From Carnegiea gigantea (lineage: Eukaryota; Streptophyta; Magnoliopsida; Caryophyllales; Cactaceae): 64,000 nt of DNA. The stretch is from the NCBI GenBank assembly GCA_029747015.1, contig JAKOGI010000532.1:121001-185000 (forward strand), in the 5' to 3' direction. Made by a program: the position numbers and the translations under genes. The stretch's first letter is position 1, and every line of letters begins with the position of its first letter. Below the pieces are notes generated by a model. It saw only the letters and a program-made list of their open reading frames with translations. It had not been told where the DNA came from and did no database searches. Shown piece by piece: positions 23,097 to 35,963 of this stretch.

Positions 23097-25657
23097 TGCA
23101 ACGCCCTAAATGTACATCAATCACTGATTGCATTTCTTTCACTAGTTTTCCCCAATAGGAATGATAACCCAAATGATTAGGCATTACTGCCGTCCAAACA
23201 AGGACAAGGCTGTACTTGTACATGATAAATTGAGCCATAATAATCAATGTTTACCATCAGAGGCATTCACACCATCACAACCTATCAAACCATTTCGATA
23301 AATATAGAAATTATTCTAGCATTTAAACCATACAAACATGTCAAGGATTACATCAAAATATAGAATTCTGATAAAATACATAGTCTTAACCCCCAAATAT
23401 ATTCCACAATATGGAGTTATAACATCTCAATGATACACCCCCATTCCATAAAGATTTCCCAGCTCACTTATTATCTTCAGCCGTTCTGCCTACCTGAGAG
23501 CGATTCACTGAACACTTTCCTAAAACAAAACCCGAAAACATTTCGAAATGTGAGCCGAAACTCAGTACATGCATTCCTGTATTGCTAAGCATTCATGAAA
23601 CAAAAATTGGTTAGGCCCGTATTGCAATTCGTTTTTAATTAAACACAGGGAATAAGATGAATATGAAACTGCATTGTCAATTATTATCTGATAATGAACC
23701 CACGGTAACTGTTACAATTTGAAGATAAGTGTACACCTGCCAATCCGATTGGGACCTGGCCTGAAGCTGCGTGAGTAACTGAAGGGCTATGCCCTGTAAC
23801 TGATAGCTGATGGGGTCACTAATTATGTGATGAATCACTGATTAAACTGATTCATTGATGTGCTTATCAAAATATTATAATTTTGATAAATATGTGTTGA
23901 TTTCTAAAGATACAAGCAACGAACGTACATGAAATTTTTAAATGTAAGCTCACGGAATAATATTACACACAAAAGTGGAAGGAATGATAGATTAGGCCCA
24001 GATTCTGTACAAAATTACCGTTGTAGAAACATACGGTTGGCAAAATATTTATTTCATAGCTAATAATTTAGAAAAAGCAAAGTAAGCATAACAGAGGCTT
24101 AGGAAGAATGACACATAACTTAATCATCTGACCTCAGATTGAGACGCAAAACCCTAATATAGAAGCTTAGGAAGTCCCAAAAATCTTTCATTTAGAACAC
24201 CAAGCTTGATTCTCTCAATAGGATTCCCAAAATGAGGCTAGAACCAAAGTATGTCAGTTTTGGTCCATTGTGCGCAGTTTCGGTAAAACGATCATAACTT
24301 TTTCCACAGACCTCAGATTAAGTTCATTCAAGAGCCCTTTGAAATCTAACATACTGAAGTATCTACCCACTAAAAATCATAATTTTTGTCTTAGTCATGC
24401 ATTACCAATTTATTGAGAAAGTCTGCCCTGTTTTCTTGAAAATTTCAGCCCTCACTGTTTTAGCTTTTCCCTCTCTTTTTCTCACAAATTCTCAACTTAA
24501 ACCATTCTTTAAAAGCATGTAAGCAAGCTTTGGTCCATCCCAATAGCTTTTAAAATCACCACACTCAAACTCACTTCATAATCATATCCAAAAGAGATCA
24601 TTTTTCAATCAAACACCCATATAACACAAGCTTAAGGCTAAATTAATCTAAACCATGCATTATTAGCCAAAACCCTAGTTTTTGGCCAACTTAGACTCTC
24701 TCCAACTCATGTGAAATCACAAAAAACATCAGCATAAACACCAATAGATTAGAAGATGACCAAAATCAAAGATAGAACAATCAAAATCCAACACTTTAAC
24801 ATTAAGCTTGCATTATCAAAGCTTAACAATAACCTAGCATGATCCAACTTCAACTCCACCATGATCAATATCAAAATAACTCTTATTTTTTATCAAAACA
24901 TCATGATCAACACTCAAAAACATCAAAACAAAAATCAAAACTAAGATAGAAATCAAAACCAACAAAAACAAAATTCAAGATTACTCACTTTGAGTACAAA
25001 CAAGTTGAGAGGGAGATGGGGTTTAGGGGTTTTGATGATGGAAGATGGTAGCTTGAGATACTAGGATGTTGGGGAGGGTCGAAAACCACCAAGTCTGGCC
25101 GGAAAGTGGCCAGAAAACACCCAAAAGGGCTGCCCAGGTCTGCTGGCCGTGAGGAGGAGGGAGAGAGGAGAGAGAAGAGGATTTGTGGATAGCTTTGAGC
25201 TTTGTTGACTAAACTCCACTTGGCTGAGTTTTTATCTAGTAATTGCCACCTTTTAAACTAACCATAGTTAAGTTAACCATGGTAATTAGGTAAAATCATT
25301 GGCAACCTTATTGGGCTTCAATACGACCCACATAAATTGGATTCGGGAATAAAATGCTTCGTAATGATAACATTTTTTTTTTTTTTGCGAAACTCAAAAT
25401 GAAAGTTTTGTAAGGTTATGGAAAGAAAAATAAATTACTTAGATTAAACTTATTAGGGCCCACTATCAATTCTCCCAAAGTTTTTGTTAATCGATTAAAT
25501 AAACAATTAAAATCCGAATTGCCAAGTGAGGGCCCAAATAAAATTTTTCCACCGCGGTGAATAAGTGAAATAAATGAAATGAGAGAAGACAAATTATGAA
25601 CATGAAGTAATTAAATAAATGAACATAATTAAATAATTTTAAGGTTGGGCTATTATG
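23097..25657 (-). mobile_element. Element F (Tekay-like), 3' LTR
   Basis: This 2561-bp LTR has a partner of the same length at 31683-34243. On the plus strand it runs from TGCAACGCCC to GGGCTATTATG; its partner has TGTAACGCCC and GGGCTATTACA. Over the first 370 bases I count about 20 differences between the pair, roughly 5 percent by eye. It has no coding content. A simple poly-T run lies at 25373-25386. Confidence 0.92.
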
Positions 25658-25677
25658 GCCTTCCCCCCTTAAAGAGT
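25658..25677 (-). other. Polypurine tract of F
   Basis: On the minus strand CTTTAAGGGGGGAAGGC lies directly before the 3' LTR, as required for plus-strand priming. Confidence 0.75.
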
Positions 25678-25679
25678 TT

Positions 25680-27300
25680 CGCCCTCGAAACTTATGACCT
25701 TTCTATATAATGTAAGATTACCTCAAATAATTGTGGATATTTGGCTTTCATTTCCTCTTCGGTCTCCCAAGTAGCTTTCTTGGGAGGTATAACTTGACCA
25801 TAGCACTTTGACTAGAGGTATTTGCTTGTTTTACAACTGTTTAATCCTGCGATCTAGTATTTGGATCGGTTACTCTTCATATACTAAACCCGCAGTGATT
25901 TTAATAGGTTCAGGTACAATGGCGTGGTTTGGGTCTGGGGTATACTTTCTAAGCTGAGAGATGTGAAATACGTTATGCACATGTTCTAGCTCTATCGGCA
26001 GATCCAGACGATAAGCTGCCAGATTCAACTTTTCGATGATTTCATATGGTCCAATATATCGTGGACTCAGTTTGCCTCGCACCCCGAACCTCTTGATACC
26101 CTTAGTTGGCGATACTTTCAGAAAAACCTTATCGCCTACTTGAAACTCCAAAGGCCTCCTCCTCTTGTTCGCATAACTCTTTTGCCGACTCTAGGCAACC
26201 TTAATATGTTCGCGAATCCTTCTTATTGTTTCCACGATTTCCTGGATCATTTCAGGACCTCGAATCAATGCTTCATCCAAATCACTTTAGCACATTGGGG
26301 TTCTACATTTTCTCCCATATAGAGCCTCAAATGGGGCCATTTTGATGGTAGACTGATAGCTATTGTTATAAGAAAACTCCACCAAAGGCAAATCATCTTC
26401 CCATTTTCCTTGGAACTCTAATACATAAGCTCTTAACATGTCCTCTAGAATCTGATTCACTCTTTCCATTTGCCCATCTGTTTCAGGGTGATAAGAGCTG
26501 CTGAAGTTCAATTTGGTCTCAAAGGCCTTTTGAAGTGCTTGCCCAAAACGAGCTTGGAATATTTGATCCCTACCTGATACTATGTCTAAGGGGATTCCAT
26601 GTAGTCGGACGATCTCTTTGACATACAACTGGGCTAGTTTTTTAACTCCCTAGGTATCTTTGATTGGCAGAAAATGGGCCGACTTGGTAAGCCGATCGAC
26701 TATAACCCAGATGGCATTCTTCTTCGAGGCAGAAAGGGGTAAACCCGTAACAAAGTCCATTGAAATCGAATCCCACTTCCAAGTGGGAATCTCTAGGGGT
26801 CACAATTCACCTACGGGACGCTGATGCTCTACTTTGACTTTCTGGCAGGTTAGACACTTGTCTACATATTTTGTAACCTCCTTTTTCATATTATTCCACT
26901 AGAAGTATTGCCTTAAATCTCTGTACATCTTAGTGCCTCCTGGATGCACCGAGTAGCGAGTATTATGAGCCTCCTCTAGGATCTATTTCTTTAGTTCCTC
27001 ATTTCAGGGCACACATAGGTGATTCTGGAATCGCAGGGTCCCATCCTCATGTACTATAAACCCAGGAGACTTTCCTCTTTCTAGATTTTGCTTTATCCTT
27101 TGGAGTTCAGGATCACTTTCTTGGGACACTCGGATTTCCTCCATTATGGAAGGCTGTAAGGTAAGTGCTGATAATTGAATATGTACTTGCCCATGGGACA
27201 CTAGTTGAATTCCCCAGTCCTTAAGTTCTTTCAAGAGACTCAACTGAGCAATTACAATAGTATTTGGGCTATGTTGCACTTTTCTACTCAAGGCATCTGC
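25680..27300 (-). pseudogene. Element F: integrase and C-terminal chromodomain-like end
   Basis: In minus-strand order, a spacer after RNase H (27291-27004) is followed by the integrase zinc region, visible in broken frame near 26840-26890. The catalytic core is at 26628-26287 (LHGIPLDIVSGRDQIFQARF, YHPETDGQMERVNQ, FSYNNSYQSTIKMAPFEALY). The GPY/F region is at 26151-25870 (KGIKRFGVRGKLSPRYIGPY, then HNVFHISQLRKYTPDP). The tail ILDRRIKQLxNKQIPLVKVLW is a chromodomain-like end of the Tekay/Del type. Several stops separate the segments. Confidence 0.88.
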
Positions 27301-27333
27301 TACAACATTTGCTTTTCCTGGATGATATTGAAT

Positions 27334-29323
27334 TTACAAATCATAATCCTTAAGCAGCTCAAGCCAACGCTGTTGCTTCAAGTTGAGCTCCTTCTGAGTG
27401 AAGATATACTTCAAACTTTGATGGTCAGTATAAATCTTGCATGGGACTCCATATAAGTAATGTCTCCAAATTTTCAACGCAAAGACCACGGCTGCTAACT
27501 CTAAGTCATGAATAGGATAGTTTTTCACGTAAGGCTTAAGCTACTACGGCTGCTAACTCTAAGTCATGAATAGGATAGTTTTTCACGTAAGGCTTAAGCT
27601 GTCGAGAGACATAAGCTACTACCTTATCTTCTTGCATCAGAACACAACCCGATCCGTTCTTTGATGCATCACTACAGATGGTATACTCCTTGCCTTCCAT
27701 TGGTAGCATTAGGATTGGGGCGGTAGTTAGTCGCTGCCTTAGCTCTTGAAAAGCTTTATCACATTTTTCGGTCCACTCAAACTTGTTCGCTTTCTTTAGC
27801 AAATTGGTCATGGGTGAAGCTATTTTTGAAAAGTCATTGACGAACCTTCGATAGTAACCTACTAAACCCAGAAAGCTTTTAATCTCAGTGATATTAGTAG
27901 GCCTTGATCATTCTGTGATTGACTTCACTTTTTAGGGGTCAACTTTGATTCTTTCTTTTGTAACCACATGTCCCAAGAATACCACTTCTTCTAACCAAAA
28001 CTCGCACTTCTTTAATTTGCCATATAGTTGATACTCTCTCAGTGTTTGTAACACCATCCTCAAATGATCAGCATGTTCATCTCTGTCCTTGGAATAGATA
28101 AGAATGTCATCTATGAACACCACCATAAATTTGTCTAGGTAGGGTCTGAAAACTCTGTTCATGAGATCCATAAAAGTTGCGGGAGCATTGGTGAGGCCAA
28201 ATGGCATCACTGTAAACTCATAGTGACCATACCTAGTTCTAAACGCAGTCTTGGAGATGTCTTCAGGTTTAATCTTAAGTTGGTGGTACCCTGACCTCAA
28301 ATCAATCTTAGAGAAGACTTCTACTCCTTGTAATTGGTCAAACAAGTCATCTATCCACGGCAAAGGATATTTATTTTTGATAGTGATCTTGTTCAACTCT
28401 CTGTAGTCAATACACAGCCTTAAAGTTTCATCCTTTTTCTTCACGAACAACACTGGGGCACCCCATGGTGACACACTTGGTCTAATAAAGCCCTTCTGCA
28501 ATAGCTCATCTAACTGAATCTTCAGTTCCTTAAGTTCAATTGGGGCCATACGATATGGGGTCTTGGAAATAGGTTGGGCATCAAGGCTTAATTCAATTCC
28601 AAAATCAATTTCCCTCAGTGGCGTTAATCCTGATAACTCTTCAGGAAAAACATCCTTAAACTCACAGACTACAAGAATATTTTCAACTTTCTCTTCTTTT
28701 ACTTGGGTGTCTATAGCATAACACCAATATCCCATACACCCTTGACATAATAGCTTACTTGCTTTCATAGCAAAAATCAAGAGATAGGATTTTTCCTCTA
28801 TCTGCCTACAGAAAAATACTTCTCCCCCTTTTTCATCTTTCAAAATAACCTTAAGATTCTCACAGTCAATCTTAGCTCCATAGGTGTGCAACCAATTTAT
28901 TCCCAAAATGATGTCAAAATCAGACAAATCGAATTGAATCAAATTTACAGGGAAGGTGGTTCCACCAATGGTGATAGGAACCAATTTATAGGAGATAGGA
29001 CATTCAATCACACAATCATTGGGTAGCTTGATCCTATAATTAGTTTCCATTCTCCTATCTTCCAAGTTCAATTGTATGACAGATCGGGTGGATATAAATA
29101 AATGAGTAGCACTCGACTCAAATGATACACAAAATAGCTTTGAATTTAAAAAGAGAGTTCCAATGACTACCATACTAGAGGTGGCAGCTTTTTGCTTACT
29201 CATTATATATGTCCGTCCTACTGCTACAGGCCTTGGTGGTGGGGCCCCTTGGCGAGGTGGGGCCAAGGGTTTTGTTGCCCCTTTGTCTACAGCCTTCATC
29301 CTTCGAGGGCATGCAGCAATCAT
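27334..29323 (-). pseudogene. Element F: protease, reverse transcriptase, RNase H
   Basis: A single open stretch (29323-27932, 463 codons) carries the second zinc knuckle end, a protease and most of the reverse transcriptase. The protease motif reads [11 protein letters not shown] where the family has F-D-S-G-A-T-H-S-F, so both the catalytic D and the G are changed. The reverse transcriptase is well kept: [54 protein letters not shown] and [11 protein letters not shown]. Two stops follow (near 27932 and 27918). RNase H continues at 27811-27536 ([17 protein letters not shown]) and again at 27528-27334, interrupted by a 58-base duplication. Confidence 0.92.
27488..27600. repeat. Tandem duplication inside F RNase H
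   Basis: A 55-base segment beginning ACGGCTGCTAACTC and ending GGCTTAAGCT occurs at 27488-27542 and again at 27546-27600, with ACT between. The 58-base period is not a multiple of three. It duplicates the coding segment for [14 protein letters not shown] and shifts the frame. Confidence 0.95.
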
Positions 29324-30290
29324 GTGTTCAGGGCTTCCACACCATATGCACTTGTTAGTTCCTACTCGGCATTCAGGGGTGGTGTGATTTGTTCTGCCAC
29401 ACTTCGTACAGGGTGCTATCGAGCCTACAGGACAGCTCTTGGGGGGACCAGGAGTAGGTTTCTTCTAGTTTTGGTTTACACTCTCACTCAGAGTCCCTCG
29501 CTCAAACCCCTTTCTCTTTTGGTTGATTGGATTCAGTGCTCTCAACTCCGTCTTCACTCGTTTCACTTCAGCCGCTCGCTCATATAGTTCTTGATAAGTC
29601 AAAATTAGTTGTCCAGTTAACTAATTCCGAATATAGAAGGCCAGACTCTCTTTAAACCTCCTCATTTTCAACCTTTCAGATGATACAAACTCAGGAACAA
29701 ACCTAGATAATTCGATGAACTTACTGGCGTATTGCATCACGGTCATGGTGCCGCTCATCTTTAGCTTCATAAACTCTTTCTCCTTTTACCTTTGGACCAC
29801 AACTGGGTAGAATTTTACCCTTACCCACTTAGGAGTTTATTCTAGGTAAAGTCAGGCCCTACGAGCTTATCCTTAACAGTATTCCAGCAAATGTCAGTTC
29901 ACCGGTCAAATAATACGCCCCAATGTTTACTTTCTTTCCTTCTGGCACCTCTACCACTATAAAGATTTTCTCCATTCCTCTTATCTATTTCTCCAATACT
30001 ACTGGATCATAAGATCCATCATAAACTTTAGGGTTACGTTGTGCCACCCTATATGCTAATTTATCCTCTTTAGGAGGGGTTTCAATAAGTAACTGGGGAA
30101 TCCGCTTTATCAATTTAGCTACTAAGGCCAGCCAGTAGTTCGGGTCCTCAATATTGTGAGCCACCTCAGAAGGGATCGGTGACATTTAGCCAAAATTTGG
30201 TAGCACATGATGAAAGGCTTGATCACTGACCCCTAGCCATGATCCGATATTTCCTTTATATGAACCTCTTCATTATTGTGCACTGATTCG
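29305..30290 (-). pseudogene. Element F: gag
   Basis: In minus sense it starts at about 30290. Recognisable parts are the N-terminal segment 30185-29985 (EDPNYWLALVAKLIKRIPQL, NPKVYDGSYDPVVLEK), a frame-broken core, and two C-x2-C-x4-H-x4-C zinc knuckles near 29415-29320 ([14 protein letters not shown] and [14 protein letters not shown]). The YDGSYDP and W-x-x-x-x-E-K-I-F pattern is the usual Tekay gag. Multiple stops are present. Confidence 0.82.
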
Positions 30291-30726
30291 GACATTCTGA
30301 TTATACATGAAACGAAATAATTCAATCACTAGAATACTCAAATGTATAAGATAAGCATGCCCAACAAACACATTTAATATAACTCAAAGATTATTGAACA
30401 ACCCAAAGCTTATCATTTCATAACTGCTTATTTACCTACATAACTGCCTCTTTATACACATGATCAGCAAAACATACTACATCTAACTGACCAAGCAAAG
30501 TCAGTATTAACTAGCCCCTAACTCAACCCCAAATACTAACTAGCCCAAGGATACTAGGCCCGTCATATAACCAAAAAGAGATACGGACCATGTCATGACA
30601 GTCGGAAAGGATCTAACTGACTATATACAATGTCACATTCTATACACAATATATCCATCCCACCCGACCATACTATAAATAAATAGGGATCAAAAGAAAA
30701 CTACTACCACTAACCCCTAGACCCAC

Positions 30727-31470
30727 CTAACGATCCCTAGATAGATCGTAATTCGGGTCAGACTCATCATCAGGTTCTTCGCCTGAACCGAAGCTGCTAG
30801 TAGATGCCTCTGACTCGGCATCACCAACCTCCTCCTGAACCTATTGCTTCTGCTCATCCTATAACTCCACCATCAACTCATCAGCCTCCTGTTCCCATTG
30901 CTGCTCTACCCCCACATCGTCAATGTCTTGATCCTCCTCAAGATCATCCTCCTCTCCATGGTGGCCCTCGTCCTCAGAACTAATCACCACTACATATGGG
31001 GTGTCGGGGAGGTCTATCACCACGTAAGCCTCCCTAGGACTATCAGGCATCAATGGGGTACCTGGTGCGGGCGGGGAGGGCGGCCCCTGTGCTAGGGCTG
31101 GGGCTGTAGGTGGGGGAGGTGTCTGATGTAGTGGAAAGACATGTTGTAGCGTCTCCATGGTGATCCCTCTCTGATCAAACTCTTCCCTTAATAACAACTC
31201 CGTAGCGAGAGTAGTCCATGCCCCCTGGGCCTGAAACCGAGGCCCATTCCAGCCTAGGTTCCCTGTTACCATGTAATGATGATAACGAAGCCTAAACTCC
31301 ACTCACGAATGAACTGCAGGTAAGGACCACAGCAATCTATGTCCACGGACCATAGCACTGTGAAACTCAGAGAAAGGATCCTATACATGGACCTCTATAC
31401 TAGCATGCAACAGTGCAATTTGAGCAGCCATAGATGCACCCGGCATCAAGTTAACAGCATAAGGGTCCAT
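30727..31470 (-). pseudogene. Element F: extra ORF ahead of gag, unknown function
   Basis: From an ATG at 31470, just inside the primer-binding site, one frame runs 248 codons to a stop at 30727, interrupted by four in-frame stops. All four stops fit a C-to-T change of a CAG or CGA codon. It begins MDPYAVNLMPGASMAAQIAL, has a conserved-looking middle (MVTGNLGWNGPRFQAQGAW, then ATELLLREEFDQRG), a proline-rich stretch of about 30 residues and a strongly acidic C-terminal half (EDEGHHGEEDDLEEDQDIDD). I do not recognise the family, and there are no zinc, protease or polymerase motifs. It precedes gag in the same strand, so it belongs to the element. Confidence 0.6.
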
Positions 31471-31666
31471 CTAATAAAGAAAAGACATATATGAGAAGTA
31501 TACATAACTATAATTAAGGAACATGTAAATGTAGGCAACTTGCATTTTTACTATCATTACTACACTTCTAATATCATTCTAGCAGTATAAAATGGCCCTC
31601 ATTACCCACCATTTTCACCTTCTTATTTCTAAACTCTATATTCCACCACAAAGAAAATCTCAACCT

Positions 31667-31678
31667 GCTCTGATACCA
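31667..31678 (-). other. Primer-binding site of F
   Basis: GCTCTGATACCA on the plus strand is the reverse complement of TGGTATCAGAGC (tRNA-Met). It lies four bases from the 5' LTR and proves the minus orientation of F. Confidence 0.92.
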
Positions 31679-31682
31679 AATC

Positions 31683-34243
31683 TGTAACGCCCCAAATGTA
31701 CATCAATCACTGATTGCATTTCTTTCACTAGTTTTCCCCAAATAGGAATGATAACCCAAATGATTAGGCATTACTGCCGAACAAACAAGGACAAGGCTTT
31801 ACTTGTACATGATAAACTGAGTCATAATAATCAATGTTTACCATCAGAGGCATTCACACCATCACAAGCTATCAAACCATTTCGATAAATATAGAAATTA
31901 TTCTAGCATCAAAACCATACAAACATGTCAAGGATTATACTAAAATATAGAATTCTGATAAAATACACAGTCTCAATCCCAAAATATATTCCACCACATG
32001 GAGTTATAACATCTCAACGATACACCCCCATTCCATAAAGATTTCCCAGCTCACTTATCATCTTCGGCCGTTCTGTCTGCCTGAGGGCGATTCACTGAAC
32101 ACTTTCCTAAAACAAAACACGAAAACATTTCGAAATGTGAGCCGAAACTCAGTACATGCATTCCTGTATTACTAAGCATTCATGGAACAAAAATTGTTGG
32201 GCCCGTATTGCAACTCATTTTTAATTAAACACAGGGAATAAGATGAATATGAAACTGCATTGTCAATTATTATCTGATAGTGAACCCATGGTAACTGTTA
32301 CGATCTGAAGATAGGTGTACCCCTGCCAAGCCGATCGGTACCTGGCCTGAAGCTGCGTGAGTAACTGAAGGGCTATGCCCTGTAACTGATAGCTGATGGG
32401 GTCACTAATTATGTGATAAATCACTGATTAAACTGATTCATTGATGTGCTTATCAAAACATTATAATTTTGATAAATATGTGTTGATTTCTAAAGATACA
32501 AGCAACGAACGTACATGGAATTTTTAAATGTAAGCTCACGGAATAATATTACGCACAAAAGTGGAAGGAATGATAGATTAGGCCCGGATTCTGTACAAAA
32601 TTACCGTTGTAGGAACATACGGTTAGCAAAATATTTATTTCATAGCTTATAATTTAGAAAAAGCAAAGTAAGCATAACAGAGGCTTAGGAAGAATAACAC
32701 ATAACTTAATCATCTGACCTCGGATTGAGACGCCAAATCCCAATATAGAAAGCTTAGGAAGTCCCAAAAATCGTTCATTTAGAACACCAAGCTTGATTCC
32801 CTCAATAGGATTCCCAAAATGAGGCTAGAACCAAAGCATGTCAGTTTTGGTCCATTGTGCGCAGTTTCGGTAAAACGATCATAACGTTTTCCACAGACCT
32901 CGGATTAAGGTCATTCAAGAGCACTTTGAAATCTAACATACTGAAGTATCTACCCACCAAAAATCATAATTTTTGTCTTGGTCATGCATTACCAGTTTAT
33001 TGAGAAAATCTGCCCTGTTTTCTTGAAAATTTCAGCCCTCACTGTTTTAGCTTTTCCCTCCCTTTTTCACACAAATTCTCAACTTAAACCATTCTTTAAA
33101 AGCATCTAAGCAAGCTTTGGTCCATCCCAATAGCATATAAAATCACCACACTCAAATTTATTTCATAATCATATCCAAAAGAGATCATTTTTCAATCAAA
33201 CACCCACATAACACAAGCTTAAGGCTAAATTAATCCAAACCATGCATTATTAGCCAAAATCCTAGTTTATGGCCAACTTGGACTCTCTCCAACTCATGTG
33301 AAATCACAAAAAACATCAACATAAACACCAATAGATTAGAAGATGACCAAAATCAAAGATAGAACAGTCAAAATCCAACACTTTAACATTAAGCTTGCAT
33401 GATCAAAGCTTAACCCTAACCTAGCATGATCCAACTTCAACACCACCATGATCAACATCAAAATAACTCTTATTTCTTATCAAAACATCATGATCAACAC
33501 TCAAAAACATCAAAACAAGAATCAAAACTAAGATAGAAATCAAAACCAACAAAACAAAATTCAAGATTACTCACTTTGAGTGCAAACAAGTTGAGATGGA
33601 GATGGGGTTTAGGGGTTTTGATGATGGAGGATGGTAGCTTGAGGTACTAAGATGTCGGGGAGGGTCGAAAACCACGAAGGCTGGCCGAAAAAGTGGTCGA
33701 AAAACACCCAAAAGGGCTGCCCAGGTCTGCTGGCCATGAGGAGGAGGGAGAGAGGAGAGAGAAGATGATTTGTGGATAGCTTTGAGCTTTGTTGACTAAT
33801 CTCCACTTGGCTGAGTTTTTATCTAGTAATTGCCACCATTTAAACTAACCATGGTTAAGTTAACCATGGTAGTTAGTGTAAAATCATAGGCAAACTTATT
33901 GGGCTTCAATACGGCCGACATAAATTGGGTTCGGGAATAAAACGCTTCATAACGATAACGTTTTTTTTTTTTCCGAAACTCAAAATGAAAGCTTTATAAG
34001 GTTATGGAAAGCAAAATAAATTACTTAAATTAAACTCGTTAGGGCCTACTATCAATTCTCCCAAAGTTTTTGTTAATCAATTAAATAAACAATTAAAATC
34101 CGAATTGCCAAGTGAGGACCTAAATAAAATTTTCCCACCGGGGTGAATAAGTGAAATAAATGAAATGAGAGATGAAAAATTATGAACATGAAGTAATTAA
34201 ATAAATGAATATAATTAAATAATTTTAGGGTTGGGCTATTACA
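31683..34243 (-). mobile_element. Element F (Tekay-like), 5' LTR
   Basis: This 2561-bp copy of 23097-25657 runs from TGTAACGCCCCAAATG to GGGCTATTACA with intact TG...CA ends. The target duplicate TCACC follows at 34244. Complete ends, equal LTR lengths and an intact duplication mark F as one of the later insertions in this tower. Confidence 0.92.
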
Positions 34244-35239
34244 TCACCCATTATTTAAGATAGGGAAATCCACTACGTTTGCCCTCATAATAATGGTTTC
34301 CTTTATGGTAAACATTTTCAAACAAGGAGTTAATTATCTCCCTTGTACTGAGCTAGGGGTTACTCTAGATAGCACTAACCAAAGCATCTTCGTATACCAT
34401 ATCCCTACATATCTGGGACTTCTGTTATAACAAATAGAAATAGGGGATTTCTTTAGAACAAGAGCACTTTAATGCAAAAGTAAAGGTTACTCATTCCTTA
34501 AAAGAAAAAATTCCCTATCCTAAGTAACTTACAAGCTGGCCTAACCCAGTAACTTTTTACCTGACATCCTAAACTATGTTGCGTCTAAGATACAGAACAA
34601 CACTGTGCCTAACCTATCCATATCCTCTACCTTAATCAAACCTTATCTAATGGACCCAAACTTAGTATAAGACCTCTACTTGCATGCTTACGAGGTTAGG
34701 TAATCACATATCTGCATAGTCGGCATCCATGCATAGTCTAAACTACGCTAGTGAGTGCACCTGCATCTACACATTGGTCTTTAGCCTTTTTACTAGCCCC
34801 TTACTTACCTTGATCACTTCTTACATCAAACTAGTATGCATTCAGGCATGATAACAACCCTTATAAGAAAGGCACACATTCCTGGTTAGCCATAAATCTA
34901 CATTAAAGGTTCTTAGGATTGCATTAACAATTGTTATAGAAGACATCTATATTTTAACCCTCACCTTAACAAGGCTCATTCAAAGTAAGGGCTCCATTCA
35001 CAAAGCGGTCTTTACTCAAGCATCACTACGTTTGGACAGTTTAACCATATCCTTATAGAAAGATCATCAAGCCAACTTCAAGTTATCAAGTAACTAAGCT
35101 CAAGATGATATAGCCAAGAAGATACCTTATCATTTGTGTCATAGGACAACTCAACGTTTAAGACATTTCAATGTTTAGCAAGCTCCGATCGAAAGGACGT
35201 GACATCAACGTCGAGCACGAAATAGTCAAACTTAAAGAT

Positions 35240-35660
35240 TTGATATCTCAGTATCTTAAGCCAATAAATTCACAGGGATCTAGCTACAAATCCTCCAGCT
35301 TACATGCCACCAAATTCACAGGGTTCTGGCTACATGTCTTCAGGTTCTTACACCACCAAATTCATGTGGATCTAACTACATGTCCTTAGGCTCTCATGCC
35401 ACCAAATTCATAGGGATCAGGCTATACACCACCAAATTCACAGGATCTAGCTAAAGTCTTTAGGCTCTCATGCCACCAAATTCATAGGGATTTGGCTACA
35501 AGTCTTCAGGATCTCATACCACCAAGTTCACAGGGACCTAACTACAGGTCTTCAAGCTCTCATGCCACTAAGTTCACAAAGATCTAACTACAGGTCTTCT
35601 GGCTCAAATGACACCAAGTTCACAGGGATCTGGTTGTAGGTCTTCAGGCTCTCACTCCAC
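35240..35660 (+). repeat. Tandem array, about 60-bp units, BC 3' region
   Basis: Units of the form CTCATGCCACCAAATTCACA, GGGATCTAGCTAC, then AGGTCTTCAGG repeat about seven times with divergence. The same unit in reverse complement occurs at 1450-1640 in element A, so it is an ancestral part of this element family. Confidence 0.8.
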
Positions 35661-35880
35661 CGAATTCAAAACCACTAGATCGAGGAAAGGTCAACTCAGA
35701 ACCACTAGACTAACTAACAAAAGGTCCCCTAGACTGAAGAAAGATCGAATTCAAGATCCACTAAACCAAGGAAAGGTTAACAATTTAGAGCTGCTAGACC
35801 ATGAAAAGGTCTGCTAGATCGATGAAGGGTCCACTAGACCGATAAAGGTTTCACTAAATTGACAAAAGGTCAAAATTCAA
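35660..35880 (+). repeat. Tandem array, about 25-bp units, BC 3' region
   Basis: A second, shorter repeat built on ACCACTAGACCGAGGAAAGG(TC) follows the first array directly. About eight degenerate copies are visible. Confidence 0.65.
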
Positions 35881-35963
35881 AATTCAGAAGCTCTACAAGT
35901 AAGTGTGAAAGCTCACTACCCTGATGTTTACCTACAACAGGCATGGTCAAAGTGAGGGCCAAC

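Larger units (their letters stand above)
34249..35963 (+). mobile_element. Element BC internal, 3' segment
   Basis: It continues the 37-base fragment at 23060-23096 across F. It matches the reverse complement of element A 935-2700, including the repeat phrases near 1450-1640. It is non-coding as far as I can see. Two tandem arrays lie in it, and the purine-rich AAAGTGAGGGCCAAC directly before the LTR at 35964 is the polypurine tract. Confidence 0.7.
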
